Shown piece by piece: positions 33,906 to 42,995 of a stretch of 64,000 nucleotides of DNA. This DNA is from JAKFYM01 sp964416595. GTDB lineage: Bacteria > Bdellovibrionota > UBA1018 > CAIPTA01. Location of the stretch: positions 5,281 through 69,280 of the forward strand of contig CAYQES010000014.1 of assembly GCA_964416595.1 (NCBI GenBank). The letters run 5' to 3'. Position numbers and translations under genes: made by a program. The notes under the pieces were generated by a model that saw only the letters and a program-made list of their open reading frames with translations, did not search any database and was not told the DNA's origin. Within the stretch, counting starts at the first letter, position 1. Each line of letters opens with the position of its first letter.

Positions 33906-34818
33906 TTTTTCCGAACCAGCTCAATGTTTTTTGAATCTCTTCTTTTTGTAAGAAAAGAATATATAAGCTGATCATCAGGAAGCCAAAGCTAGGCAGGTTC
34001 ATGAAAATAAACACCCCCAAGTGCATGATGAGCCCAAATCCAAGGAGGGGCAGGCGCCATTTTTTTTGCCAAATGAGCACGGGGAAATAAATTTCGAAAA
34101 ATAAAACAACATAAGTGCTAGCCGCCAGCAATATAGGCACATGGGATAAAAAACTTAAATCCCAGCGTTGCATATTTCCGATCGACATAACATCCCAAAT
34201 GGCCGATCCGTCCCACCAGCGGGTGCCCTTAAGTTTTTCCAGGCCAGAAAAGGCATAAATGATACAAAGCTGGATTTGCATCAGGCGAAACGCAATATGA
34301 CTGATGGCCGAATGATTAAGCCCCGCCTTTTTTCTCCAAGCATCGATCGAGTAGTGGGTATTGCTTTGGGCAAAGCACAGATAGAGAAAGTAAAAGTCTG
34401 CGATCATATCCACGCCAAACATCACGCCCAAATTGCGATTTACAAAAATCATGTGCAAGAGATAGGTAAGAATAGAAAAAAATCTGGTGCAAAGGCCTAG
34501 CATTTGCAAAAAAATCGAGAGCAAGAACAGCGAGTGTAGACCATGAAGCCAGCTGGATTTCCACGCATCCGTAATGATGGTGGGATGAAAGCGAGCGATC
34601 TCCATGTTTTTTAAATGCCAGCCGGGTAAGATTCCATTAGCGCCATAGAAGAAATCCAGATCAAATGCGCGGCCGATATAGCAAATAAGCATTACGGCAC
34701 AAAAAGAAATACGAAAGATACTGAGTGCGATCAGATCATTGTCAGATCTTGAAGAAAACCAAAACTGGTTCCAGTGATCCAACACATATTGTATTCTAGC
34801 TTTTAGCCAAGCGATCAT
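33883..34818 (-). CDS. HTTM-domain membrane protein
   Basis: 311 aa with about seven to eight helices. It has the conserved HTTM features: DNDLIALSIFRISFCAVML at the start, a GILP-type loop (YGANGILPGWHL), RFHPT, and SGLEKLKGTRWWDGSAIWD with the KL-G-WW-G motif. The family is related to the membrane domain of vitamin-K-dependent gamma-carboxylase. ATG 34818 has a good GGAGAAAA site and overlaps the previous stop by four bases (ATGA); the frame stays open to 34938. Confidence 0.82.
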   Translation of the reverse strand: MIAWLKARIQYVLDHWNQFWFSSRSDNDLIALSIFRISFCAVMLICYIGRAFDLDFFYGANGILPGWHLKNMEIARFHPTIITDAWKSSWLHGLHSLFLLSIFLQMLGLCTRFFSILTYLLHMIFVNRNLGVMFGVDMIADFYFLYLCFAQSNTHYSIDAWRKKAGLNHSAISHIAFRLMQIQLCIIYAFSGLEKLKGTRWWDGSAIWDVMSIGNMQRWDLSFLSHVPILLAASTYVVLFFEIYFPVLIWQKKWRLPLLGFGLIMHLGVFIFMNLPSFGFLMISLYILFLQKEEIQKTLSWFGKIKRPSHS

Positions 34819-35339
34819 TTTTTCTCCTGGCAATAATAGGTTCCCAAAACTTCGATTTTCGTTTCTACGGGGTCTGTCATTTTCTTTTCCCCGCTTTGAA
34901 CCATGGCTAGTGAGGGTTGCGTGGTAAGCACGCGCCAAAGCTTAATGGACAAAATATTTTCATGCTGCTGGCAAAGATAGTTGATGAACATATTCTTTAT
35001 GTTGTCGTCTACCATTAAAATAAATTTGCTGAGGCTCATGCGCCGGTTTTGGCGGTCACGAAAAAAATAGGGATCGCCCTCTTCTGGAAAGCGGCCGCTG
35101 ATTGGTGCCGCATCTTTTCTTTCGATTATGTAGTCAATGTAAAGGGGGGGAGAAACCGGTTCTGGCGCAAAAAACCCCCAAGTGTGGCCGAGGCCAAGAA
35201 AATGAGTATAAGGACGATAAACGGTGGCCAGTGATTGGGTGAGATAAGAGGTGGGGTTGGGCGCCAAAATAATGCCCGTAAGATGAAAAAGTAAAAATGC
35301 ACTAATAGCTATTTTCACCCAGGGGCGTTTGATTTCCAT
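34815..35339 (-). CDS. Single-pass membrane partner of the HTTM protein
   Basis: 174 aa. A short cytoplasmic start is followed by one hydrophobic helix (AISAFLLFHLTGIIL) and a soluble domain with the segment GLGHTWGFFAPEPV. Small proteins of this type are often encoded next to HTTM genes, and here the stop overlaps the HTTM start (ATGA), implying a joint complex. ATG 35339 was chosen because the upstream frame (to 35468) runs into menE and reads as low-complexity. It is probably expressed from the end of the men operon or a promoter near 35346. Confidence 0.65.
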   Translation of the reverse strand: MEIKRPWVKIAISAFLLFHLTGIILAPNPTSYLTQSLATVYRPYTHFLGLGHTWGFFAPEPVSPPLYIDYIIERKDAAPISGRFPEEGDPYFFRDRQNRRMSLSKFILMVDDNIKNMFINYLCQQHENILSIKLWRVLTTQPSLAMVQSGEKKMTDPVETKIEVLGTYYCQEKK

Positions 35340-35368
35340 ATCTTTAGTATAATGGGGAAAGGGAGGCT

Positions 35369-36640
35369 CTAGAATGAAAAATTGCGCTTGGTTTCTATTA
35401 ATTGCCGCAAGGAGTGCCGTTGTATTTTTCCAGTTTGAGATCTCGGAATAGACGGTAGAATAAACCACTCTTTAGGGATTTTCCGTGGATCCACTCTAGT
35501 TTTTAAATAGGATTTCACGGTATCAGGAGAAACTTTCTCTCCCACCAATACCCCACAAACGATCTCCCCCCATTCAGGATGGTTTAGACCGATCACAGTT
35601 GCGTCGTCCACATTGGGAGCGATTTTAAGAAAGGCCTCGATTTCAGTGGGGAAGATTTTTACACCTCCAGAAATGATCATGTCAGATTTTCTGCCCTCAA
35701 TGAGGAGTTTTCCTGATGAAAAAATACCTAGATCGCCGGTAGGGAAAAATCCGTTTTGTAGGGGTAATGGTAATAATGTTCCGTTTTTATAATAACCCGT
35801 TGCTAAATAGGGAGATCGTAAGAGAATTTCTTCGTCAGAAGCGAAATCAATTTCGACCCCGGGAAGTGGGATCAATCCAGTGCCGGGAAGTTTTTCTGTG
35901 GCAATCTGGGAGGCATTTTCTGTCATGCCATAGGTGAGGTGAAGGGGAATTCCCGCCTCCAGGGCTCGCTGGATTAAATCTTTTTCTGTGGGTGCGCCAC
36001 CCAGCAGGGCTACTTTCAAAGCTTGAAAATCGCTGGGGTGCGGATTTTCTGCTAGTAATCTTCGCAAGGTGGTGGGCACCAAAGAAAGCCCTTGGGCTTT
36101 TCCTGAACGCAAAAGAGAAAGTATTTCTTTGGCATTAAATTTTTCACCTGCCAAAGCAATGGGGCTTTCTAAAAAAAAAGCTCTACTAGCAATGCTAAAT
36201 CCACCCACATGAAATAGAGGTAGATTCAGTAACCATGAAATTTTTCCTCTGGCTAAGTGTTGCTCGTGGGCGAGAGCGCTAGCTTGTAGGGCATTGCCAC
36301 TAATGGCTACGCCCTTGGGATCCCCTGATGATCCAGAAGTGAATAGCACCGCCCACACATCTGTTAAGGGTTTTTCTGAGGAGATTTTTTCTGCGGCTGG
36401 GGGTAATTCTTCGACCCATTCCCCAGGGGGTAATTGTTGCAATAGACGCCTCTTTGCTTCTGGAGGAAGGTTGGGGGAAATGGGCACAATGGCCATGGGC
36501 GAAGAAAATGCGGCAAAGATCCAAGAGAGGGATTCTTGGAAATCAACGCAAGAAAGAACAAAAAATTTCTTCCCACTTAAATGGGCAGCCTGGAGCCTGG
36601 CGATTTTTTCTTCTAGAAAAAGCTGGCTCATCTTGTTCAC
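35369..36640 (-). CDS. menE: o-Succinylbenzoate-CoA ligase MenE
   Basis: A 423-aa ANL-superfamily acyl-CoA synthetase that activates o-succinylbenzoate in menaquinone synthesis. It has the P-loop LFTSGSSGDPKG (about 99-110), a middle motif YGMTENAS, the hinge DLGIFSSGKLLIEGRKSD and the C-terminal catalytic Lys in SQTGKIQR. Slightly short for the family, as is usual for MenE. Its start overlaps menC by four bases. Last enzyme gene of the men operon. Confidence 0.94.
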   Translation of the reverse strand: MNKMSQLFLEEKIARLQAAHLSGKKFFVLSCVDFQESLSWIFAAFSSPMAIVPISPNLPPEAKRRLLQQLPPGEWVEELPPAAEKISSEKPLTDVWAVLFTSGSSGDPKGVAISGNALQASALAHEQHLARGKISWLLNLPLFHVGGFSIASRAFFLESPIALAGEKFNAKEILSLLRSGKAQGLSLVPTTLRRLLAENPHPSDFQALKVALLGGAPTEKDLIQRALEAGIPLHLTYGMTENASQIATEKLPGTGLIPLPGVEIDFASDEEILLRSPYLATGYYKNGTLLPLPLQNGFFPTGDLGIFSSGKLLIEGRKSDMIISGGVKIFPTEIEAFLKIAPNVDDATVIGLNHPEWGEIVCGVLVGEKVSPDTVKSYLKTRVDPRKIPKEWFILPSIPRSQTGKIQRHSLRQLIETKRNFSF

Positions 36641-37626
36641 CGGCTAGCTACTTGCCAGGGCAAATGGTCTAACCACCTTTGCTCTTCTATGGAGGGTTTG
36701 GGTAGGCTGGAAAATAGAGATTGATCGGGCAGAAAATTCTCCGCAAAGAAAAATCCAGTGGCCATTCCCGAGCTTGTGGCGGGATTTTCTGCACTTAGAA
36801 AAGACAATAATGCTCTACGGCCTGGTTCAGCTTCCAGAGAGGAGGAGTACACTACCTTGCGACCATGAGCGGTTAGGATTTTGGCCTTTTGCGCGAGGCT
36901 CGTTAAACCTCCTGCAACCATGGGCTTCAAAACAAATACTTCAGGCTTATGGTTCAGCAATAAAACTTTCCAAAACCTTGGGTCGGCCGCGCATTCATCG
37001 GCTGCCAGGGGAATGGGTGCTTGCGAGAGAACGGGGGCGCGCCAATGGGCAAAAGGTTCTTCCAAATATTCGATAAAAGATGAATCTATTTTAGCGAGAG
37101 CAGAAAATAAAATTTCTAATTCATTTTCTGTGAGCGAGCGATTGGCGTCCAATCGAATTTTTAAATTCGTTGGGGCCAGAGCCTGAAGCACCGCTAAAAC
37201 ATCTTGTATTTGGCCCGTGGGGATCTTTATTTTAACCGTGTCGTATCCCTCTTCCTTTTTTTTGAGAGCAGCCTCGGTGGTGGTTAATCCCTGCCAGGGC
37301 ACCACCGCATTCACGGGCACAGATTGTATAAAGCCGGGCTGCTTTTTTTGTAAAATCAAGCCCTCCAAGCCGAAAGAGAGGGCTGGCGGTAGATCGGGAA
37401 AAGATTCTGGATGAGAAAAATAGGTTTCATCTATATTTTTTAGCCGTTCCTCCACTTGGGCGAATGTATCACGCGAGTGGCCGGGCAGCGGTGAGGCTTC
37501 AGAATAGAAAGTTCCCTCGGGGGTTTCTAGGCGTAAGCAGAAACCCAATCGCTCTGTTAAAAGATTATTTCCGTAAGCAAACGCTGTAGCAAATGGGCGT
37601 TGGTAGGGAGAATAAAGAAGCTTCAC
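36637..37626 (-). CDS. menC: o-Succinylbenzoate synthase MenC
   Basis: An enolase-superfamily dehydratase of about 329 aa. Catalytic Lys is in TVKIKIPTG. Metal ligands are in RLDANRS, YLEEPF and AADECA. The second Lys is in VLKPMVAGG. It converts SHCHC to o-succinylbenzoate. GTG 37626 overlaps the menA stop by four bases (GTGA) and gives the natural start VKLLYSPYQRPF; an ATG at 37650 would add eight residues. Confidence 0.93.
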   Translation of the reverse strand: MKLLYSPYQRPFATAFAYGNNLLTERLGFCLRLETPEGTFYSEASPLPGHSRDTFAQVEERLKNIDETYFSHPESFPDLPPALSFGLEGLILQKKQPGFIQSVPVNAVVPWQGLTTTEAALKKKEEGYDTVKIKIPTGQIQDVLAVLQALAPTNLKIRLDANRSLTENELEILFSALAKIDSSFIEYLEEPFAHWRAPVLSQAPIPLAADECAADPRFWKVLLLNHKPEVFVLKPMVAGGLTSLAQKAKILTAHGRKVVYSSSLEAEPGRRALLSFLSAENPATSSGMATGFFFAENFLPDQSLFSSLPKPSIEEQRWLDHLPWQVASR

Positions 37627-38495
37627 TGAGGGATCACCAGGGCGCAACAAACTGCAGCACCAAAAGCCAATTGCAAAAGAGCCGATTTTCCTAAAAGTCG
37701 ATTAAATTCTTTTCTGTCTTTTATTTCCCAACAAGTTTTCGCATTCCAGGCAGCGAGTGGCAGGGTGAGAAAGGGTAATAAAAAAGAAGACCACGAAAGG
37801 CGGTCCAGGAAAAAGAACCAACATAGGTAGGGTAGTAGTAATAAAAGTGTATAGTACCAGCGGGAGGCGCGATCCCCCATGCGCACAGCGAGGGTTTTTT
37901 TTCCGGCCCTAGTGTCTGTGGGAATATCTCTTAAATTATTAATGGCAATTAAGGTTACCCCATGAAAACCCGTGGCGAGGGCGATAAAAAATCCTTCTGT
38001 GTTGATCCTAAGGGCGTGGGAAAAATAGGTGCCAAGCACGGCCACTAAGCCAAAAAAAATCAGCACAAAAAGATCCCCTAGCCCGAGATAGGCTAAGGGA
38101 AAAGGGCCCGCCGTATAGGCGATCGCAAAAATAATAGAGGCCAAGCCGATCCACAAAATCATTAAGCCCGCAGCAGAAATTAGGTAGAGGCCAAAAAGTA
38201 AGGCCAAGAAAAAAGTAAAACCCGCTCCCCAATACAAAGCTTGTGGGCTAAGCAAGCCCTCTGCTGCCATACGCGGGGGGCCCAGGCGATCTTTGCCATC
38301 GGCGCCTTTTTGAAAATCCGAAGCATCATTCACGTAATTGGTGCCCACTTGGATGGCCAAAGCTCCCAGGAGCGCGGAGAAAAAAACTCCCCATTGGAAA
38401 AAGCCATGGTTCTTAGCCAGAGCCGAACCAAGGGCAACTGGAATAAATCCAGCCACCAAAGTTTTCGGGCGTGCAGCAGCGATCCAGGGATTCAT
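37623..38495 (-). CDS. menA: 1,4-Dihydroxy-2-naphthoate polyprenyltransferase MenA
   Basis: A 290-aa integral membrane prenyltransferase of the UbiA superfamily with eight to nine helices. The first Asp-rich motif is YVNDASDFQKGADGKDR and the second is NNLRDIPTDTRAGKKTLAVR. It attaches the prenyl tail to DHNA at the inner membrane, giving demethylmenaquinone. The order menB-menA-menC-menE on one strand supports the assignment. No menG/ubiE methyltransferase gene is near. Confidence 0.95.
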   Translation of the reverse strand: MNPWIAAARPKTLVAGFIPVALGSALAKNHGFFQWGVFFSALLGALAIQVGTNYVNDASDFQKGADGKDRLGPPRMAAEGLLSPQALYWGAGFTFFLALLFGLYLISAAGLMILWIGLASIIFAIAYTAGPFPLAYLGLGDLFVLIFFGLVAVLGTYFSHALRINTEGFFIALATGFHGVTLIAINNLRDIPTDTRAGKKTLAVRMGDRASRWYYTLLLLLPYLCWFFFLDRLSWSSFLLPFLTLPLAAWNAKTCWEIKDRKEFNRLLGKSALLQLAFGAAVCCALVIPQ

Positions 38496-38526
38496 AATTT
38501 ACGGTTCACAGTTCTCGGTTCACTGT

Positions 38527-39381
38527 TTAAGGGACTCGAGGAAATTTTTTATAATCAGGTTTACGTTTTTCCACATAAGCCTTTTTGCCTTCTTGGGCTT
38601 CTTCACTCATGTAGTAAAGCAGGGTGGCGTTGCCAGCCAGTTCTTGCACGCCGGCTTGTCCATCTAAACCAGCGTTAAATGCGGATTTCAAGCAACGTAA
38701 AGCGAGCGGGCTCATGTTCAACATTTCCCGGCACCAAGCGACTGTCTCTTGTTCCAGCTCTTCAAGGGGAACTACTTTGTTTACGAGGCCCATGTCTAGA
38801 GCTTGGTCCGCATCGTATTGCCGGCAGAGGTACCAGATTTCCCGGGCTTTTTTCTGCCCAATGATACTAGCCAAATAGCTGGCGCCGAAACCACCGTCGA
38901 AACTTCCTACTTTGGGTCCAGTTTGTCCGAATCGGGCGTTATCGGCAGCGATGGATAAATCACACACCACGTGTAATACGTGCCCGCCACCAATGGCGTA
39001 TCCGGCCACCATGGCCACTACGGGTTTTGGAATGCTGCGAATTTGTTTTTGCACGTCTAAAATATTGAGGCGGGGAACACCATCAAAACCCACATAACCC
39101 TTTTCTCCCCTCACCCGTTGGTCGCCACCGGAGCAAAAAGCATCGGGGCCGGCACCCGTAAGAATAACAACGCCCACTTTGGGATCTTCCCGAGCGTCTT
39201 CAAAGGCGCGGATTAATTCATTTACGGTTTGTGGGCGAAAAGCATTTCTGGATTCGGGGCGATTGATGGTGATCTTGGCAATGCCCTCTTCAGATTTTTG
39301 GTAAATGATATCTTTAAATTCACCCGCCACCTTCCAGGTAACATCTGCGGGCAGTATTTTTCTATCTGTGTTTTTTCCCAT
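38527..39381 (-). CDS. menB: 1,4-Dihydroxy-2-naphthoyl-CoA synthase MenB
   Basis: A 284-aa crotonase-fold enzyme that closes the second ring of the naphthoquinone. MenB-specific features include INRPESRNAFRPQTV, the oxyanion and active-site stretch AFCSGGDQRVRGEKGYVG and the C-terminal end KRKPDYKKFPRVP. The length equals that of well-known MenB proteins. It lies 28 nt after menH and 31 nt before menA. Confidence 0.97.
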   Translation of the reverse strand: MGKNTDRKILPADVTWKVAGEFKDIIYQKSEEGIAKITINRPESRNAFRPQTVNELIRAFEDAREDPKVGVVILTGAGPDAFCSGGDQRVRGEKGYVGFDGVPRLNILDVQKQIRSIPKPVVAMVAGYAIGGGHVLHVVCDLSIAADNARFGQTGPKVGSFDGGFGASYLASIIGQKKAREIWYLCRQYDADQALDMGLVNKVVPLEELEQETVAWCREMLNMSPLALRCLKSAFNAGLDGQAGVQELAGNATLLYYMSEEAQEGKKAYVEKRKPDYKKFPRVP

Positions 39382-39409
39382 TTCATCCCCACTGTTCTTT
39401 TATTCTTCT

Positions 39410-40117
39410 TTAATTCTCATTTAGCACTAATAATTCCAGGCCTTTGGCCACAACCATTGGCGCCTCCAATGGCAGAATGTGCCCAGCCGATACCATTTTT
39501 ATAGGTACATCTTTTTGGCTTAAAAATCGGGCTAATTCCGCATACTTTTTATCCCGTTCTCCCGCCATGTAAAGCAAAGAGATGGTATTTTTCAAGGTGA
39601 GTAATTCTGGCAGAAGGCATTCATGTTGGCCGGGGCCTAAAAGCTCCAATTGTGAGCATAAGTGCTCGATTTTCAGGGATAATCTTTCTTGCATCCACTC
39701 TGTCCGTAATGCTTCGGGCAGATCTCGAAAGGAGGCAAAAAGATCCTGTTCATACCATTTTTGCCAAAAAATAGGGGGGTTTTGACGGGCTAAAGCAGCC
39801 CATTTGGCATCACTTTCTTGTCGTAACAAGCGCTCTTTTTCTTCTTCCAATCCTAAGCCCATGGAAAGGAGCAAAAGCGATTGAGGAAGGTTAGCATTTA
39901 AATAACGACACATGCGCACCGCTAGCCGGGCGCCCATGGAGTATCCACAGATGGTAAAGGGTTTTTCTTTTTGCGCCACAATCTGGGCTAATTGTTCGGC
40001 GGCTTGATCAAAGGAACAGCCGCTGGGAATCGGCAAACATTCACCTGGAATGATTTGGTTTACGCGATCCCAATCCTTTGGGCTTCCACCCATCCCATGC
40101 AAGTAATATATTTTCAT
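39410..40117 (-). CDS. menH: SHCHC synthase MenH (alpha/beta hydrolase)
   Basis: A 235-aa alpha/beta hydrolase. It has the oxyanion loop YLHGMGGSPKDW, the nucleophile elbow CGYSMGARLAV (Ser about 83), the acid region YMAGERDKKY and the catalytic His in SAGHILPLEAP. Between menD and menB it should remove pyruvate from SEPHCHC. The family is broad, so context carries much of the call. It begins one base after the menD stop. Confidence 0.88.
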   Translation of the reverse strand: MKIYYLHGMGGSPKDWDRVNQIIPGECLPIPSGCSFDQAAEQLAQIVAQKEKPFTICGYSMGARLAVRMCRYLNANLPQSLLLLSMGLGLEEEKERLLRQESDAKWAALARQNPPIFWQKWYEQDLFASFRDLPEALRTEWMQERLSLKIEHLCSQLELLGPGQHECLLPELLTLKNTISLLYMAGERDKKYAELARFLSQKDVPIKMVSAGHILPLEAPMVVAKGLELLVLNEN

Positions 40118-41893
40118 TTATGAGCGCAGCCCGCGACGGACTTTAATATTTTCCTCTCCCGAAAATTGCAATTCGAAAATCCTGGCTCCCGATTGTCGCA
40201 AGGTTTCCGTGGGCAAATCCCCCCATTCTTTGCGAGAGCTGATGCGCAAATAGGGGATTTCAAAGGATTGAGCTAGGGCAGAAAGATTAAATTCTTTGGG
40301 CGTAGTGAACCATTCTTGATTGCCGAGAGTTTTAGCGGTTTGCACTAAACGAAAAATTTCCCCACCCCGATTATTCATCACCCATAAATTCAAACTTATT
40401 TTTTTGCCGAGTTCTGCCAAAAGAGAGAGGGAGGAAACGTCATGCAACGTGGAAAGATCTCCAAGTATGGCGTGGGTCTCTTTGCCACTAGCTAAGGAAA
40501 TACCAGCAGCAGAGGCGATCAGGCCGTCAATGCCACTTAACCCTCGGTTGGAATAAACAGCTATTTTTTTATTGTTGCCCGAGAAAACGCTATTGAAGTC
40601 TCGAATGGGCATGCTGTTGCCCAAAAAAATGGCACAATCATTAGCAATTTTTTGGCCTAATCGATGGTGAAAGAACCATTCGGTAAGCTCACCTTGCCGT
40701 AAACATTCCTCGATAGTTTGATCTATGGTTCGGGTTTGTTCGGTCAGGGTATCTCTCCAAGCGCGATCTTTAAGAGAGATGTCGGATTGCAAGAAGGCGG
40801 TGATCCAACCGTCCATTCCTCCTTGCACAAAGATCGATGGATGAAGATGAGGCTCACGGCTTTCTCCCCAATGATCAAAGATCAGTTGTGGAATGGGGGC
40901 TTTTTCTAACAATCTCTCCATGCTGCGGCCCGTGAGTGGTGGGCCCAAACGCACTAATAAATCAGGGAAGGGAATTTTTCCTTCCAACATTTTATTTAGC
41001 AAGGGTTCCACGTGGCGAAAAACATGGCCAATCACTCCACCGCGAAAACCCAAACCCGAAGCGTTCTCCACCAAAAAAGGGATGCCCGTTCTTTCTGAAA
41101 CTTTTAAGAGCGCATCCAGGCGCGCTTCGGAAAAATCATTGGCGCCCACTAAAAATAAAGGACGTTGGGCCGCNNNNNNNNNNAATTTTCTTTAGAGCAT
41201 TTCTCGCTCTAATTCACGTTGGGCCGCATGAAAGGTGGATTGAATGGCTTCCCACTGCTCTTTACCCGGGCCAGAACTAGATGGCAGAAATTTCCAATGG
41301 CTGTTTGTTTTTTCCCGCTCCCGTTCGATTTGTTGCACGCCTTCTGAATTTGGCAAAAAAGGTTCACGGAAACGAATATTCACGTGCACTGGGCCGGCTA
41401 CAGGATCTCGTGAGTGGGCCACGGCCTTGGCGATCACGAAGCGAGCGTGATTTTCTCCAGTAATAGTGGAATCGGCGCAAGAAATTTCACCAAAAAATCT
41501 TGTATGAGATGAAAATATTTTCACTTGATCGGTGCATTGGTTGGCGCCAGTGCTCACTAGTTCCCATGGTCGATCTGCGGTGAGTGCCACTAACGGGCAA
41601 TGGGAGTGGAAGGCTTCCATGATGGCGGGAAAATAATTTGCAACGGCCGTACCTGAAGTGCAAAGGAGGGCTGTGGGGGATCCAGCTTTAATGAGCCCAA
41701 GCGCTAGAAAGGCTGCTCCCCTTTCATCTAAAGCGGAGTGTACTTGCATTCCTTCCCTGCGATAACAAGCAAGCAGTAAGGGAGAATTGCGAAATCCTGG
41801 CGAAGCCACGATGGTGGTAATGCCCGATTCCACCAATTGATCCACCACGGCCAGCGCTATGGAATAGGATAAAGCCTCATTATTTTTTTTCAT
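40118..41893 (-). CDS. menD: SEPHCHC synthase MenD (one gene, split by a false assembly gap)
   Basis: A thiamine-diphosphate enzyme that joins isochorismate and 2-oxoglutarate. The N-terminal part (41893 to about 41216) has GITTIVASPGFRNSPLL, DERGAAFLALG and TADRPWELVSTGANQCTDQ. The C-terminal part (41161 to 40118) has GNSMPIRDFN, SNRGLSGIDG and NNRGGEIF. The same 12-mer, ACGTTGGGCCGC, occurs on both sides of the ten Ns. Joining there gives one in-frame protein of about 573 aa (...FHAAQR/PLFLVGANDF...), the normal MenD length. The apparent stop after ELEREML is therefore an artefact. Confidence 0.92.
41174..41183. other. Assembly gap (ten Ns) inside menD
   Basis: Ten Ns mark a scaffolded contig join. 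ACGTTGGGCCGC lies at 41162-41173 and again at 41216-41227, so the contigs overlap. The 32 bases at 41184-41215, which contain a short hairpin-like AGAGC...GCTCT, are probably an erroneous contig end. Confidence 0.95.
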
Positions 41894-42993
41894 GGGCTAC
41901 GCCCTTCCCCTATGATCTGGGCGAGGGCATCCATTTTTTTTCCAGTCTCTATCCATTCCGATTCCCAATGGGATCCAGCCACGTAGCCGGCACCAGCAAA
42001 GAAACGCAAAGAATCATCGTTGAGCAGGGCAGAACGAATTCCCACTAAGCAAATTTCTTGCCGATGAGTTTTAAAGAGCAATGGGCTTGCGAACAAACCG
42101 CGAGCGAAAGAATCTTCGCGTTTCAGAAATTTTCCTGATTCTAATTTGGGGTATCCACCCACAGCTGCCGTAGGGTGCAAGGCGCGCACAATGGCTTCAG
42201 CGGTGAGGCCGCCGTGGGGGCACTGGATTGGTGTATAAAGATGCATTAGATTCTTTAGCCGTAAAATCACGGGCTCTGCGGGATGTTCGCAGGGAAGCCC
42301 CAGTGAGGTTAGGGTTTCGCGAATTCCCCGTACTACAAACTCATGTTCTGCCCGTTCTTTTGCATTAGTTAAAAGCTCTCGCTCTACCGCGGGTAGATCT
42401 TGGGGGTTTTGCGGAATTGTTCTGGTTCCGGCGATGGCGGGAATGTGTAATGAGTCTCCTTGTTTGCGGAAAAGGATTTCGGGGGTGGCACCAAAAAACC
42501 AACTCTGTTCCCATTTTAAGAAAAAACAGTAAGCATCGGAGGGGCCAGAAAAAAGCCTGAGTAATAATTCTTTTTTCAGACGCTGAACTCTTTCGGCTGG
42601 CAGGGGGAATATGCGTGAACGGGCAGGAACTACCTTGGCAAATTCACCCGCTTGAATTTTTTCTTCAATCTTTCCGCATAATGACTTCCACTCTTCTTTG
42701 GAAGGAGCCTCTACGGCGGAGCTTAATTCAAAAGATTCTAAATGATGGGGTAGAAAAGCTTCGCCTTGCCAGAAATTTTCTAAGCCACAAGATCCAGATA
42801 GGGGGAAAGCATTCCATGGATTTAAGGTGCCGGTATTCGTGGGAAAAAAATGTTGGAAAGCCAAAGAAATTTGTGGCCGTTCATAATTGGGGTTGTTTCC
42901 CCAACTGAGACGCACGAGCCCATCTTTGTCTCTCCACCCACAAGCATAGGGATGGCGCAAAATGGCGGCTATGGTTTCCGTGGCGGGTTTCAT
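41890..42993 (-). CDS. menF: Isochorismate synthase MenF
   Basis: A 367-aa chorismate-utilising enzyme. It has FAKVVPARSR (catalytic Lys region), FGATPEILFRK, AIAGTRT, the ERAEHEFVV helix, HLYTPIQ, the LHPTAAVGGYPK motif and GIRSALL near the C terminus. These place it in the isochorismate synthase group, not anthranilate synthase. First dedicated step of menaquinone synthesis. It overlaps menD by four bases and follows map by two. Confidence 0.93.
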   Translation of the reverse strand: MKPATETIAAILRHPYACGWRDKDGLVRLSWGNNPNYERPQISLAFQHFFPTNTGTLNPWNAFPLSGSCGLENFWQGEAFLPHHLESFELSSAVEAPSKEEWKSLCGKIEEKIQAGEFAKVVPARSRIFPLPAERVQRLKKELLLRLFSGPSDAYCFFLKWEQSWFFGATPEILFRKQGDSLHIPAIAGTRTIPQNPQDLPAVERELLTNAKERAEHEFVVRGIRETLTSLGLPCEHPAEPVILRLKNLMHLYTPIQCPHGGLTAEAIVRALHPTAAVGGYPKLESGKFLKREDSFARGLFASPLLFKTHRQEICLVGIRSALLNDDSLRFFAGAGYVAGSHWESEWIETGKKMDALAQIIGEGRSP

Positions 42994-42995
42994 GA

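Noticed and set aside
17240..35339. Genomic island inserted at tRNA-Ser
   Set aside because: Accessory genes begin right after the tRNA, but I found no integrase and no second copy of the tRNA 3' end to serve as an attachment site.
41192..41227. A genuine stop and hairpin element inside menD
   Set aside because: The 12-mer duplicated across the Ns and the in-frame join show that the stop arises from an assembly artefact.
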